Below the pieces are notes generated by a model. It worked only from the letters and a program-made list of their open reading frames with translations. It ran no database searches and was not told the origin of the DNA. Of a stretch of DNA of 64,000 nt, positions 44,035 through 52,140 are shown piece by piece (the first letter of the stretch is position 1; each line of letters begins with the position of its first letter). The translations under genes were made by a program, and so were the position numbers. The DNA comes from Planococcus circulans (lineage in GTDB: Bacteria; Bacillota; Bacilli; Bacillales_A; Planococcaceae), in assembly GCF_020023385.1 (NCBI RefSeq), contig NZ_JAIQCL010000001.1, positions 124,001-188,000 on the forward strand, given 5' to 3'.

Positions 44035-44796
44035 TTATTCGGACATCTCTACTTTAGGCTTAACAGTCAATAGATGATATTCCGCTTGTGCACCTAGCCG
44101 CAGATGCAAAGTCGTCGTTCCGAAGCCGTTGCTGATTAACTCAACCCGGTCCTTCTTCATCTTCATAGAACCAATCCTGAACAAACCAAATGGTCCGATA
44201 CGTATTTGCCCACCGTGGGTATGGCCGGCAAGCAGCAGATCCGCTGAATATTCCCCTTTGATTTTCCAGAAATCAAAAGGTGTATGCGAAACAAACAGGA
44301 CCGTGTCCTGATCACTAATCTCTTTGAAAGCATTTTCCAACCCCTCAGGTTTATAGGCAAAATGGTCAAATCCAACCAGCTTCAACCGGTCGTTGCCGAA
44401 CAGTGTCATCGATCGGTCATCCAGTACATTCACTCCATAATGATCGAAAATTTTTCTGAGCGAAGTTTCGTCGACTTCCCGGTCGTTATTGCCCCAAACA
44501 AAGTAAACGGGAGCACGGGCTGTCAAGGTTTTTATGTTTTCAGCAACCCGCTCCAGTGGAACACCTTTCTCCACCAAGTCGCCACCGATTATGATGATAT
44601 CTATCGGGAAATCGATTATGTCGGATTGAATGACTCTGCGATGGACGTCGGCGATAAAAAGGAGTTTAAACGGCTCAAAAGGTTTGACGGCACGCAATTC
44701 AACTGTTTTTTTCACAAGTTTTTCCGAAAAAGCATTTCGGACCATAAAAAGAAGCAGCGCCAAAGCTGCCAGAACTATACGAATCAAATATTTCAT
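44035..44796 (-). CDS. ypbG: Membrane-anchored metallophosphoesterase (YpbG-like)
   Basis: A 253-residue calcineurin-like phosphoesterase. An N-terminal membrane segment (about 3-18, IRIVLAALALLLFMV) is followed by the metal-binding motifs LLFIADVHRR, IIIGGDLVEKG, WGNNDRE, VSHTPFDF and AGHTHGGQIRIG. All metal ligands are present. The ATG at 44796 follows GGAAGGAAG; the longer frame has no site. Similar proteins act on cell-envelope phospho-substrates, but the substrate here is unknown. Same neighbourhood as B. subtilis ypbG. Confidence 0.88.
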   Translation of the reverse strand: MKYLIRIVLAALALLLFMVRNAFSEKLVKKTVELRAVKPFEPFKLLFIADVHRRVIQSDIIDFPIDIIIIGGDLVEKGVPLERVAENIKTLTARAPVYFVWGNNDREVDETSLRKIFDHYGVNVLDDRSMTLFGNDRLKLVGFDHFAYKPEGLENAFKEISDQDTVLFVSHTPFDFWKIKGEYSADLLLAGHTHGGQIRIGPFGLFRIGSMKMKKDRVELISNGFGTTTLHLRLGAQAEYHLLTVKPKVEMSE

Positions 44797-44814
44797 GTCG
44801 GGCTTCCTTCCAAA

Positions 44815-44855
44815 AAGAAGAAAAAACATAAGCGCGGCTTATGTTTTTTCTTCTT
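44815..44855. terminator. Long hairpin/terminator between the CBS gene and ypbG
   Basis: A perfect 19-bp stem, AAGAAGAAAAAACATAAGC with its complement, and a GCG loop. T-rich on either strand, so it can stop transcription from the CBS gene on the minus strand. Confidence 0.88.
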
Positions 44856-44864
44856 ATTCTGCTA

Positions 44865-45494
44865 TTAATCTTCTGCGATGTCCAATACACGGAAACCGGA
44901 TTTTTCCAGTTCTTTCACAAAACGATTGACATTATCCTTCTTTTTAATCTTCAAGACAATGCGACGTACCATTTTATTGGTTTCATCAAAAGTGACGAGG
45001 GAAATGACAGATTCCTTGTATTTTTCAATGATTTCTCCAAGTCGGCCAATCCGGCCTTCCGATTCCACCGATGTAAATGTAATGCGGTAACCTGGTTTGT
45101 TCATCCCAAAAGCACTTTGCAATTGGTTGACGATGTCGAAACGGGTCACGATCCCTAAAAATTGCTGGTCTTCAACTACTGCAATAATTGGGAAATCATT
45201 CAATTCAACCAGCGCTTTTTCATACACATCATTGATATTCAGATAAACATCTTCGTTGACGATTACGTCGCTAACTTTAGTTGTGCTATTGAACTCTTCT
45301 TTCGTTTTTCCAGAATAGAAAAAGGCACGGTATGCATGATACCAAGTGAAAATCCCTTTGTACTCTGTTCCTTCAACTACCGGCAAAGCATCGATTGAAT
45401 ACTTTTCCAATAGATCGAAACCTACTTGTACGGAGTCATTTAACTTTACTGTATGGCATTTTTCTCGTTTAACCATTGCACTTTTAACAAACAT
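44865..45494 (-). CDS. CBS-pair protein with C-terminal ACT-like domain
   Basis: A 209-residue cytoplasmic protein with two CBS motifs (about 1-60, SAMVKREKCHTVKLNDSVQV, and about 75-130, IIAVVEDQQFLGIVTRFDIV) that form an adenine-nucleotide-binding pair. A C-terminal ACT-like region (about 137-205) follows. The architecture is like AcuB, but the sequence is divergent and there is no acu operon here. It is a lone gene with its own long terminator. It may sense a nucleotide, but no partner is evident. Confidence 0.75.
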   Translation of the reverse strand: MFVKSAMVKREKCHTVKLNDSVQVGFDLLEKYSIDALPVVEGTEYKGIFTWYHAYRAFFYSGKTKEEFNSTTKVSDVIVNEDVYLNINDVYEKALVELNDFPIIAVVEDQQFLGIVTRFDIVNQLQSAFGMNKPGYRITFTSVESEGRIGRLGEIIEKYKESVISLVTFDETNKMVRRIVLKIKKKDNVNRFVKELEKSGFRVLDIAED

Positions 45495-45561
45495 CTGCTC
45501 GCCTCACTCTCTATTCTCTACTCATTATTCCCTATCCGGCTGCTTTTAATCAACCGACTGC

Positions 45562-46344
45562 TTAAGGTAAAATCAAGGTTTGGCCAGGGCTGATGCTGTT
45601 CGAACTCAACCCATTAGCCTGTTTGATTTTTTCCACTGCTGCAGCCGCTCCTGCTGCTCCGTAATTATTGACAGCGATTCGATACAAGGTTTCGCTGGAT
45701 TGAACAACATAGGTTTTACCGTTTGCACTAGGAGCTTCCTCTTCTTTATCAGCTTCAGCTTTTGCTTTCGCCTCTGCTTCTTTCTTTGCCTGGGCTTCTG
45801 CTACGGCTTTCGCTTCAGCATCGGCTTTCGCTTTGGCTTCAGCGTTTGCCTGAGCTTCCGCTTCTGCAGCTTTCGCCTTCGCTTCAGCATCGGCTTTCGC
45901 GGCAGCTTCCTCTTTGGCCTTTTCTTCTGCTTTTGCGGTAGCATCAGCCTCTTCTTTTTCAGCCGCTTTTGCAGCTGCTGCTTCTTTTTCTGCAGCAGCC
46001 TTGTCTTTTTTAGCTTGCTCTTCTTCAGCTTTCTCTTTCTCTTCATCTGCAGCAGCGATAGAAGCAGCCGACGGTTGGGTATTCATCTCAAAGCTTACTT
46101 CATTTTCTGCGGGTTTAGCTGTCAGTGTATCGTCGGGTTCGAATAAGAAAGCCACATAAATCAGCAAAGAAACCGGAATTAATATAAAGATAAAAAATAA
46201 TGCAGGCATCAAGAGGCTTTTGCTTTTTTTGGCCTTAGGCTTTTGTGCCTGCCGTTGAGCTGCTCTCGACAATGCCGAATTTTTGTCCACCGATATTTCC
46301 TGTCGATTCTTCTCAATCGACTCATGATAACTATTATTCCCCAT
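45562..46344 (-). CDS. ypbE: LysM-domain membrane protein with Ala/Lys/Glu linker (YpbE-like)
   Basis: A 260-residue protein with an N-terminal cytoplasmic basic part and one membrane helix (about 44-68). A long EKEEADATAKAEEKA-type linker (about 100-205, predicted helical or coiled) leads to a C-terminal LysM domain (about 212-260, TYVVQSSETLYRIAVNNYG) that should bind peptidoglycan. Type II orientation places LysM outside. Located between recQ and the CBS gene, matching ypbE; the neighbouring CAAX protease gene ypbD of B. subtilis is missing. Confidence 0.85.
   Translation of the reverse strand: MGNNSYHESIEKNRQEISVDKNSALSRAAQRQAQKPKAKKSKSLLMPALFFIFILIPVSLLIYVAFLFEPDDTLTAKPAENEVSFEMNTQPSAASIAAADEEKEKAEEEQAKKDKAAAEKEAAAAKAAEKEEADATAKAEEKAKEEAAAKADAEAKAKAAEAEAQANAEAKAKADAEAKAVAEAQAKKEAEAKAKAEADKEEEAPSANGKTYVVQSSETLYRIAVNNYGAAGAAAAVEKIKQANGLSSNSISPGQTLILP
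45745..46055 (-). repeat. Repetitive linker-coding DNA inside the LysM gene
   Basis: Imperfect GCTTTCGCTTCAGCA-type units encode AEAKAKAEA-like repeats. Short near-repeats of 6, 12 and 18 bp are common and could mediate length change. Confidence 0.65.
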
Positions 46345-46423
46345 ACGTGACTACCCCTATCTGTACTAATATATCTATTATGACGAAAAAAGGCTCATTT
46401 GTAAATGTTAGTTAATGAGATTC

Positions 46424-47851
46424 TTATATAGGTAATATTACACGTAAACGGTCTTGCCATTCAAGGGGTATTTGCTTTTCTTTTGAATCTGAATAAGCTT
46501 CAAAGGCAGTGTAATCAATTCCATCATTCACACAACAATTAATCGGTTTGTCTAAGAGCTCCTGATCAAAGCATTCGATAATATAGCTGCGCAGGCAGTC
46601 TTCATGGAATAGAAACTCACGAATTTTCGCAGCTTGCTGCCTCTTTCCGCTTCTCAGGAGTTCCATTTGCCTGATGACGCCTTCCAAAGGCAATTTGGTG
46701 ATCCAATAAGAGAGTACGCGAAATGCAGTTTCCCGGACAATCCCCTGATCGAGTAAGTACGTCGCCGCACTGCCCTCGCGGTATACCGCTTCGATTTCAT
46801 GCTGATTCGGCAAATCGTCCATGACCAGGCTTTCAAGCAATGCTTCATCACCTTGCGCATAAAGCAGCGTAGCCAAAGCTGGTTGGCCATCTCTTCCGGC
46901 TCTTCCCACTTCCTGGACATATCCTTCTATGGAAGTCGGCAATTGAAAATGGATGACATGGCGAATATTCGGGATATGGACCCCCATCCCGAAAGCATTC
47001 GTAGAGCAGATCCATTGCAGTTCACCGTTCTGGAATTGCTGTTGGACAAAAATCCGATCCTGATGCTCCATTCCTCCGTGATAAAAAGCAGAGGAAATAC
47101 CTTGTTCTGTTAAAAGCATCGACAGTTCTTGGGACTTTTTTCTAGTGCCTGCATAAATAATTCCGGGACCATTGAATTTCCGAATAAAACCCTTCAGAAA
47201 ATCCAGCTTTTCACGGCCATCTTCAAACTTTTTTATATCGTAGACAATATTTTTCCTGTCCATGGGATGGCAGTAAATATAAGGTTGTTTCAATTCAAGG
47301 TATTTCTTTATTTCTTCCGTAACTTTTTCCGTAGCTGTCGCAGTCAATGCCAATACTTGGGGGAATTTCAAAGTGGGCAGGATTTCTGAAATTCGCAGGT
47401 AATCCGGTCTGAAGTCAAAACCCCATTGTGAGATGCAATGGGCCTCATCGGCTACCAGCAAGGAAATCCGGAGCTGTTGCAGCTGTCTTTTAACAAAAGG
47501 CTGAACCAGCATCTCCGGTGATATGAAAATAAACTTATAAGAGCTCAGGCTGTTCCAGATTTTCTCTTTATCTTCCGGCTTTAAAAATGAGTTGATGGCG
47601 ACAACTGATTTCTCACCCATTTTTTTCAGTTGGGCGACTTGATCTTGCATCAGTGACAGCAATGGAGATACGATCAAGACACTGCCCGGCAAAAGTTTTG
47701 CAGGCAGCTGGTAACAGATTGATTTCCCCATTCCAGTCGGCAACAAGGCGATGACATCATCGCCGGCCAATACCCGCTCAATGATTTCCCGCTGACCTGG
47801 CCGGAATGAAGAGAAACCATAGGTGGAATATAATAAGTCATCCAGAGTCAT
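46424..47851 (-). CDS. recQ: RecQ-type ATP-dependent DNA helicase (RecS-like)
   Basis: A 475-residue superfamily 2 helicase with Walker A LLPTGMGKSICYQLP, DEAHCISQWGFDFRPDY (DEAH and the RecQ aromatic-rich loop) and VQEVGRAGRDGQP. It is short, with no HRDC domain, like the second RecQ homologue (YpbC/RecS) of B. subtilis. Its ATG overlaps the ypbB stop by 4 nt, so the two are coupled. Expected role: recombination and fork repair. Confidence 0.92.
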   Translation of the reverse strand: MTLDDLLYSTYGFSSFRPGQREIIERVLAGDDVIALLPTGMGKSICYQLPAKLLPGSVLIVSPLLSLMQDQVAQLKKMGEKSVVAINSFLKPEDKEKIWNSLSSYKFIFISPEMLVQPFVKRQLQQLRISLLVADEAHCISQWGFDFRPDYLRISEILPTLKFPQVLALTATATEKVTEEIKKYLELKQPYIYCHPMDRKNIVYDIKKFEDGREKLDFLKGFIRKFNGPGIIYAGTRKKSQELSMLLTEQGISSAFYHGGMEHQDRIFVQQQFQNGELQWICSTNAFGMGVHIPNIRHVIHFQLPTSIEGYVQEVGRAGRDGQPALATLLYAQGDEALLESLVMDDLPNQHEIEAVYREGSAATYLLDQGIVRETAFRVLSYWITKLPLEGVIRQMELLRSGKRQQAAKIREFLFHEDCLRSYIIECFDQELLDKPINCCVNDGIDYTAFEAYSDSKEKQIPLEWQDRLRVILPI

Positions 47852-48873
47852 CCTTGTTCCTCCCTAATCGCCAGAGCCAGACGTATTTGAAAATAGCTCG
47901 CCTCCGGTAAATGTTCTTTGATTTCACGCAATCTTTTTGTTTTCTGACGTCGGCTTTCGGCAATGATCGCCTCAAATAAGGCAGCATCTACGAACGGTGC
48001 ATAATTGAAATATGGATCATTCATTGCCAACTCCACGAAATGGTCTTCGATGGTACTGGATTTCAATTGGCGAAGAGAAGCGATCTGTTCCAAAGAAAAG
48101 CCCCTCTCAAACAGTTTTTCTGTGCGTTGTGCAGACTCGGTTAACGAAGACTGCTGAATGATGCCTTCCATAAGTCCGGTCAAGAGCGGTGGCTTGGAAC
48201 GTTCAATCACCGCCATCCAACCATGCAGTGTTTCTACAGCCATCAATTGGACATCCATGACGGACAGGTTTTTGGAAGCTGCAATTTGCTGCCACGTCAT
48301 GCCGCTCAATCCGAGTCCGGATAAACGCTCCATGACGATCATTTTATGTGTTTCAGATACAGCCGTATCGGTTAATGTAATTACAAGTTCTTCTTTAAAG
48401 CGTTGAGCCACTGTCAAATCACGAAAGCGGATCCGGTTTAGATAGATTTTTACCCAGCTTTGTATTTCTTCGTTGCTGACAATTGGATCAAAGACATTTG
48501 CCTGTTGGCTGAAATGGGAGAAAGTTTGAACAATTAGTGACAAGCGGCTAAAGAAAAGATTTTCATTGCCCCTGTATTTCCAACCGTTCAATGGCGAAGC
48601 TTCAATATCCAAGTCCAACGCTTTTTCGGACAGATCGACCACTTGATCATTGGCCAATAAATAACCTTGTAAAAACAAGCTCTGAACCGCTCCGTCATAG
48701 GCTTTCTTATCTAGTTTTGGCAGCACACCGAAATAAGGATAAAGACCGAAATAGCCGATATCCTGTATCGTTTGCCCAGACTTCTTTCCTTTTATCAAAT
48801 GATAAGGAGAAGAGATGGTCCGCTGCCGATTAACGGCCTTCATAATGGCCAAAATGAGTTCGGTAAATAACAA
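47848..48873 (-). CDS. ypbB: YpbB-like helix-turn-helix protein, partner of RecQ
   Basis: A 341-residue protein of the YpbB family with a C-terminal helix-turn-helix domain (about 250-335, with FERGFSLEQIASLRQLKSST), resembling the RQC/HTH domain that recQ itself lacks. The TTG at 48873 follows AGGGGGCG at about 8 nt and gives the family's usual N-terminus; the longer frame crosses the divergent fer promoter. Coupled to recQ. A helper role in RecQ DNA binding is inference. Confidence 0.82.
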   Translation of the reverse strand: MLFTELILAIMKAVNRQRTISSPYHLIKGKKSGQTIQDIGYFGLYPYFGVLPKLDKKAYDGAVQSLFLQGYLLANDQVVDLSEKALDLDIEASPLNGWKYRGNENLFFSRLSLIVQTFSHFSQQANVFDPIVSNEEIQSWVKIYLNRIRFRDLTVAQRFKEELVITLTDTAVSETHKMIVMERLSGLGLSGMTWQQIAASKNLSVMDVQLMAVETLHGWMAVIERSKPPLLTGLMEGIIQQSSLTESAQRTEKLFERGFSLEQIASLRQLKSSTIEDHFVELAMNDPYFNYAPFVDAALFEAIIAESRRQKTKRLREIKEHLPEASYFQIRLALAIREEQG

Positions 48874-48898
48874 GCTTGCGCCCCCTAGCGGTTTTGGG

Positions 48899-48927
48899 TT
48901 GAAAAACTCCTCAAACACCTTTAGAAT
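48899..48927 (+). promoter_or_regulatory. Promoter of fer
   Basis: TTGAAA (48899-48904) and TAGAAT (48922-48927) with a 17-nt spacer, 53 nt before the fer start. Confidence 0.7.
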
Positions 48928-48943
48928 AAATACGATAGCATAA

Positions 48944-49231
<288 letters not shown>

Positions 49232-49242
49232 TTCAACTAGAA

Positions 49243-49283
49243 AAGGCGTTCGGGAGGTTAACCTCCCGAACGCCTTCTTTTTT
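49243..49283 (+). terminator. Terminator downstream of fer (34-nt perfect palindrome)
   Basis: AAGGCGTTCGGGAGGTT is followed directly by its exact complement (17-bp arms), then TTCTTTTTTT. The turn is formed by the central bases. Confidence 0.93.
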
Positions 49284-49308
49284 GATTTTAAAGTAAAGTA
49301 TTTTTGTT

Positions 49309-49427
49309 TGTCCAGCTTCAGCGCCCAGCTCTTTGGGTCATGAGTCAACCCAGCTGAATGGCAAAGAGCGCCATCCTGCTGGGTTGCTTTATGCCCGGCA
49401 GAGCTACACGGGCGCTTACGCTTTTCT
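49309..49427. repeat. Interspersed structured repeat, copy C
   Basis: Same block order as copies A and B: AGCTTCAG, TGGGTCATGAGTCAACCCAGC, GGCAAAGAGCGCCA, CTGCTGGGTTGCTTTATGCC, terminal GCTTTTCT. CCCAGC/GCTGGG and GGCGC-type segments pair to form a long stem. Its right end overlaps the ribU stop codon (49416-49418). Confidence 0.85.
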
Positions 49428-50012
49428 ATCTATAGATAAATAATAGGAACGCTGCTTTTCGATCCACGTGTGCATGCTGCTGAACATCAGCAGGACGACG
49501 GCAGTCAAGAGCAGGCCTTTGATTAAGTTAAACGGTAAAATCCCCAAAACGATGGTTCCGAACAACACACTGCCTGTTTCAGCTGGCATGTTGAGGAAAT
49601 ACGTGTACATCGGCAGAAAGACCAGGTAATTTAAAATACTCATACCGATCGCCATGGATAATGTACCAACTGCCAATCCGAAAGCCATGCCTTTTTTGGT
49701 TGCTACTTTGTGATAAATAAAATAAACCGGCAAAATGAACAGCAGACTTGTCACAAAATTCGCCATGTGCCCAACCGGAACGCCTGTTGGACTTCCTGCA
49801 AATAACCAATCCAATGCGTTTTTAAAGAATGCGACTAATATCCCTGCTACCGGGCCCATTGTAACGGCTGCAATCAACGCAGGCACATCACTGAAATCCA
49901 CTTTCAAAAAAGCAGGTAAAGCGGGTAGCGGAAAGTTGAAAAGCATCAAAATAAAGGAAATACTGCTCAACATTCCAATGACGATCATCGTTTGTAACTT
50001 CTTGTTCTTCAT
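49416..50012 (-). CDS. ribU: Riboflavin transporter, ECF S component
   Basis: A 198-residue membrane protein of the RibU/YpaA family with about six hydrophobic segments (for example TMIVIGMLSSISFILMLF). It has the riboflavin-binding N-terminal FPLPALPAFLKVDFSDVPAL motif. It needs the shared ECF AT module, not found here. Start at 50012 after AGGAGAG; the longer frame enters the leader terminator. It is under an FMN riboswitch. The last few codons (DRKA) and the stop come from the end of repeat copy C, so the C-terminus has been altered by the repeat. Confidence 0.94.
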   Translation of the reverse strand: MKNKKLQTMIVIGMLSSISFILMLFNFPLPALPAFLKVDFSDVPALIAAVTMGPVAGILVAFFKNALDWLFAGSPTGVPVGHMANFVTSLLFILPVYFIYHKVATKKGMAFGLAVGTLSMAIGMSILNYLVFLPMYTYFLNMPAETGSVLFGTIVLGILPFNLIKGLLLTAVVLLMFSSMHTWIEKQRSYYLSIDRKA

Positions 50013-50071
50013 ATTCCTCTCTCCTTGTCGTGATTCACCAGAAGAAAGGCTTGGACCCAGCATTTACATAT

Positions 50072-50101
50072 AAAAACCCTTAAGCAACAAGCACTTAAGG
50101 G
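50072..50101 (-). terminator. Riboswitch expression-platform terminator of ribU
   Basis: CCCTTAAG/CTTAAGGG stem (50077-50101) with a 9-nt loop and a T5 run on the minus strand. It lies between the aptamer and ribU, so FMN binding should cause early termination. Confidence 0.85.
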
Positions 50102-50162
50102 AGAAAAGGCACACTTAATAAGCGTTCCGTCTACATGTAAACGACAAACGTCCGCACCTTCA

Positions 50163-50290
50163 CCTTCTCCCATCCAGACTATACTGTCGGCTTTGGAGTC
50201 TCACCAAATCCTGCGTTTTACGGCTCGCGGGCTTATGAACAGAGTTCAATTACCGCCGGTAGGGAATTGCACCCTGCCCCGAAGATGAAT
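50163..50290 (-). ncRNA. FMN riboswitch (RFN element)
   Basis: Read on the minus strand, this holds the conserved RFN blocks: ATCTTCGGGGCAGGGTG, TTCCCTACCGGCGGTAAT, AGCCCGCGAGC, GGATTTGGTGAGACTCC and AAAGCCGACAGTATAGTC, ending GGATGGGAGAAGGTG. These match the FMN aptamer closely. It controls ribU by sensing flavin mononucleotide. Confidence 0.97.
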
Positions 50291-50310
50291 CGATATTTTG
50301 TTATGGCCTA

Positions 50311-50339
50311 ATCTTAGTATAAAAAAGAGGCGTTGTAAA
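50311..50339 (-). promoter_or_regulatory. Promoter of ribU
   Basis: TTTACA (50339-50334) and TAAGAT (50316-50311) with a 17-nt spacer. The -35 box is part of the rsiX terminator stem. Confidence 0.6.
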
Positions 50340-50360
50340 CAGATTTGTTTACAACGCCTC
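50320..50360. terminator. Terminator downstream of rsiX
   Basis: GAGGCGTTGTAAAC/GTTTACAACGCCTC, a 14-bp stem with a 6-nt loop (50327-50360), flanked by T/A runs on both sides. Confidence 0.93.
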
Positions 50361-50363
50361 TTT

Positions 50364-51566
50364 TTACTGCACCGGCCAGTCCAGCAGGTTTGGTGCCACT
50401 GGAATCGGCAATGGTTGGCTAAAGTCAAATCCATTCCAGATTTCCGGTTTCAAGCCGTTCACTTTCACTTCTTTATCAAAAGCATCAGCCGTCATAACTA
50501 GGCTTTCGATCATCCGGACAGCTTCCAACTGGTCCATCGAAATCAGGTCGACTGCACCTTCAAACTCAATCTCTACCAAGTCTGCCGTCTCTGCCACCTG
50601 AAACTCCAGGTCTGCCGGAACGGTTGGCTGATAGAAATCGTTCGGGCTGTCTGCAAGTGCTTTCAGTGCTTCACTCACTTCTTCAAACGGCATATCATAG
50701 CCAGGCACCAGGTAAATCTGGCCATTTACAGCTGAAAATGAATAATAGGCAATATTGTTTTGGTCTGGAACGAGTGGCTCCACTTGTCCGATTTCAGAAA
50801 ACTCCGCGGGTGATCCATCCTCATTGACCGTTTCTATTTCAGGTACGTCTGTAAATGTCTCTGAAAGTGTATTGAAATAGACACCGATACTGGCAGATGC
50901 CAAGTCATATTGATGGTCCTGAGGCAACATATGACGGATGCCAGAAGCTGTTTTTTCCAACGTTCCGACATAAGGATGATATTCGTCGAATCCTAGTTGT
51001 GTTTCATCAATATCATCGGCGTATTCCTTATACAAATCAAGGGAGGAGGGGGCGATGCCTTCAAATGCTGCATCAACCTGGTCACTTGGAATCAAGAAAG
51101 AGACCGGTATTACGAACGCATTTTCTGTCATTCCAAGTGTCATGAGTACCTGTTCACCGATCGACTCTTCATAAGCTGCTGTCCGTAACGGAACTTCAAC
51201 CTGTGAAGTTGAAAATGGACCCGGTTCTTCTGTTCCGGATTCTTCATCAGCAGCCATATCAGCAGCCCCTTCTTGTCCATTTTCCTCAGTTACAGCCGTA
51301 GACTCCTCTGATTCGCCACTTGAACTTTCTGGATTTTGAGCGGTATCTATTCCGTTTTGGCTGATGATGGAAGCCACCATTATGCCAATGGTGATAAACG
51401 CCAATGCCGCTACCAATAATGGAAGCCATCTTTTCGGCCTTTTTTGGACCTTCTCTTTTTGGAGCAGCCGATTATAAACTTCTTCTTTTGTCCGGTCATC
51501 TTTTATAGTGGGGAAATCCTTTAACAAATCTTCGATAGTCTCATCGGTCCATTTGCTATTCGGCAT
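50364..51566 (-). CDS. rsiX: Anti-sigma factor RsiX-like
   Basis: A 400-residue single-pass membrane protein. A short cytoplasmic part (about 1-43) can bind sigma. One helix follows (about 46-68, WLPLLVAALAFITIGIMVASI). An acidic Ser/Glu/Gly linker leads to a large external domain (about 120-400). It overlaps the sigX 3' end by 11 nt, as in the sigX-rsiX pair of B. subtilis. External sequence has no enzymatic motif. Function is inferred from position and topology. Confidence 0.85.
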   Translation of the reverse strand: MPNSKWTDETIEDLLKDFPTIKDDRTKEEVYNRLLQKEKVQKRPKRWLPLLVAALAFITIGIMVASIISQNGIDTAQNPESSSGESEESTAVTEENGQEGAADMAADEESGTEEPGPFSTSQVEVPLRTAAYEESIGEQVLMTLGMTENAFVIPVSFLIPSDQVDAAFEGIAPSSLDLYKEYADDIDETQLGFDEYHPYVGTLEKTASGIRHMLPQDHQYDLASASIGVYFNTLSETFTDVPEIETVNEDGSPAEFSEIGQVEPLVPDQNNIAYYSFSAVNGQIYLVPGYDMPFEEVSEALKALADSPNDFYQPTVPADLEFQVAETADLVEIEFEGAVDLISMDQLEAVRMIESLVMTADAFDKEVKVNGLKPEIWNGFDFSQPLPIPVAPNLLDWPVQ

Positions 51567-52089
51567 TTTCTTCTCCCCCTTCCCTGGCTATTAATTTTTC
51601 GCGCAAGGATTTGATTGCGCGGTGCTGTGTGGTCTTTACTTTCCCTTCAGTCCACCCCAGAACATCAGCAGTCTCTGCTATCGACAAATCTTGGAAGAAC
51701 CGCATGATGATAACCATTTTCTGGTCTCCCGTACAGGTATCCAATGCCTTGTACAGAAGGATTTTATCTTCGTTCAATAAGGATACTTCTTCAGGAATTC
51801 GGTCAGACGAAACCAATTGCTGTGTTTCCCAATCAAAAAACTCCATCGAGTGTTTTTTACGTACTGCTGTTTTTCGGAAATGATCAATCGCTACGTTTTT
51901 GGCAATCGAAAAAAGCCATGTTTTCTCAGAGCTTTTCCCTTCAAAACGGTCATATGCCCGAAAAACACGGATGTACACTTCGTGCATCAAATCTTCTGAA
52001 AGATGCCTGTTTTTCACCAGATAAATCAAGAATTGAAAAACGTCCTGGTGATATTGTTCATACAGCCGATGGAAAACGGAGTCATTCAA
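51556..52089 (-). CDS. sigX: ECF RNA polymerase sigma factor SigX
   Basis: A 177-residue sigma-70 group 4 protein. Region 2 (about 10-80) includes DVFQFLIYLVKNRHLSEDLM and FRAYDRFEGKSSEKTWLFSIAKN; region 4 (about 115-170) includes SIAETADVLGWTEGKVKTTQHRAIKSLREKL. The start is TTG at 52089 after GGGGGGAG. In B. subtilis SigX controls cell-surface charge and antimicrobial-peptide resistance genes; the regulon here is unknown. Follows resE and overlaps rsiX. Confidence 0.93.
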   Translation of the reverse strand: MNDSVFHRLYEQYHQDVFQFLIYLVKNRHLSEDLMHEVYIRVFRAYDRFEGKSSEKTWLFSIAKNVAIDHFRKTAVRKKHSMEFFDWETQQLVSSDRIPEEVSLLNEDKILLYKALDTCTGDQKMVIIMRFFQDLSIAETADVLGWTEGKVKTTQHRAIKSLREKLIAREGGEENAE

Positions 52090-52114
52090 TATGCTCCCCC
52101 CGTTCTTAGGATTA

Positions 52115-52140
52115 GTCGTCTCTGTCTATAGAAAGTTACA
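52115..52140 (-). promoter_or_regulatory. ECF-type (SigX-like) autoregulatory promoter of sigX-rsiX
   Basis: On the minus strand TGTAAC (52140-52135), 16 nt, then CGAC (52118-52115). This fits the GTAAC...CGAC pattern of SigX promoters. The -35 box contains the resE stop codon TAA. It lies 26 nt before the sigX TTG. Confidence 0.65.
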
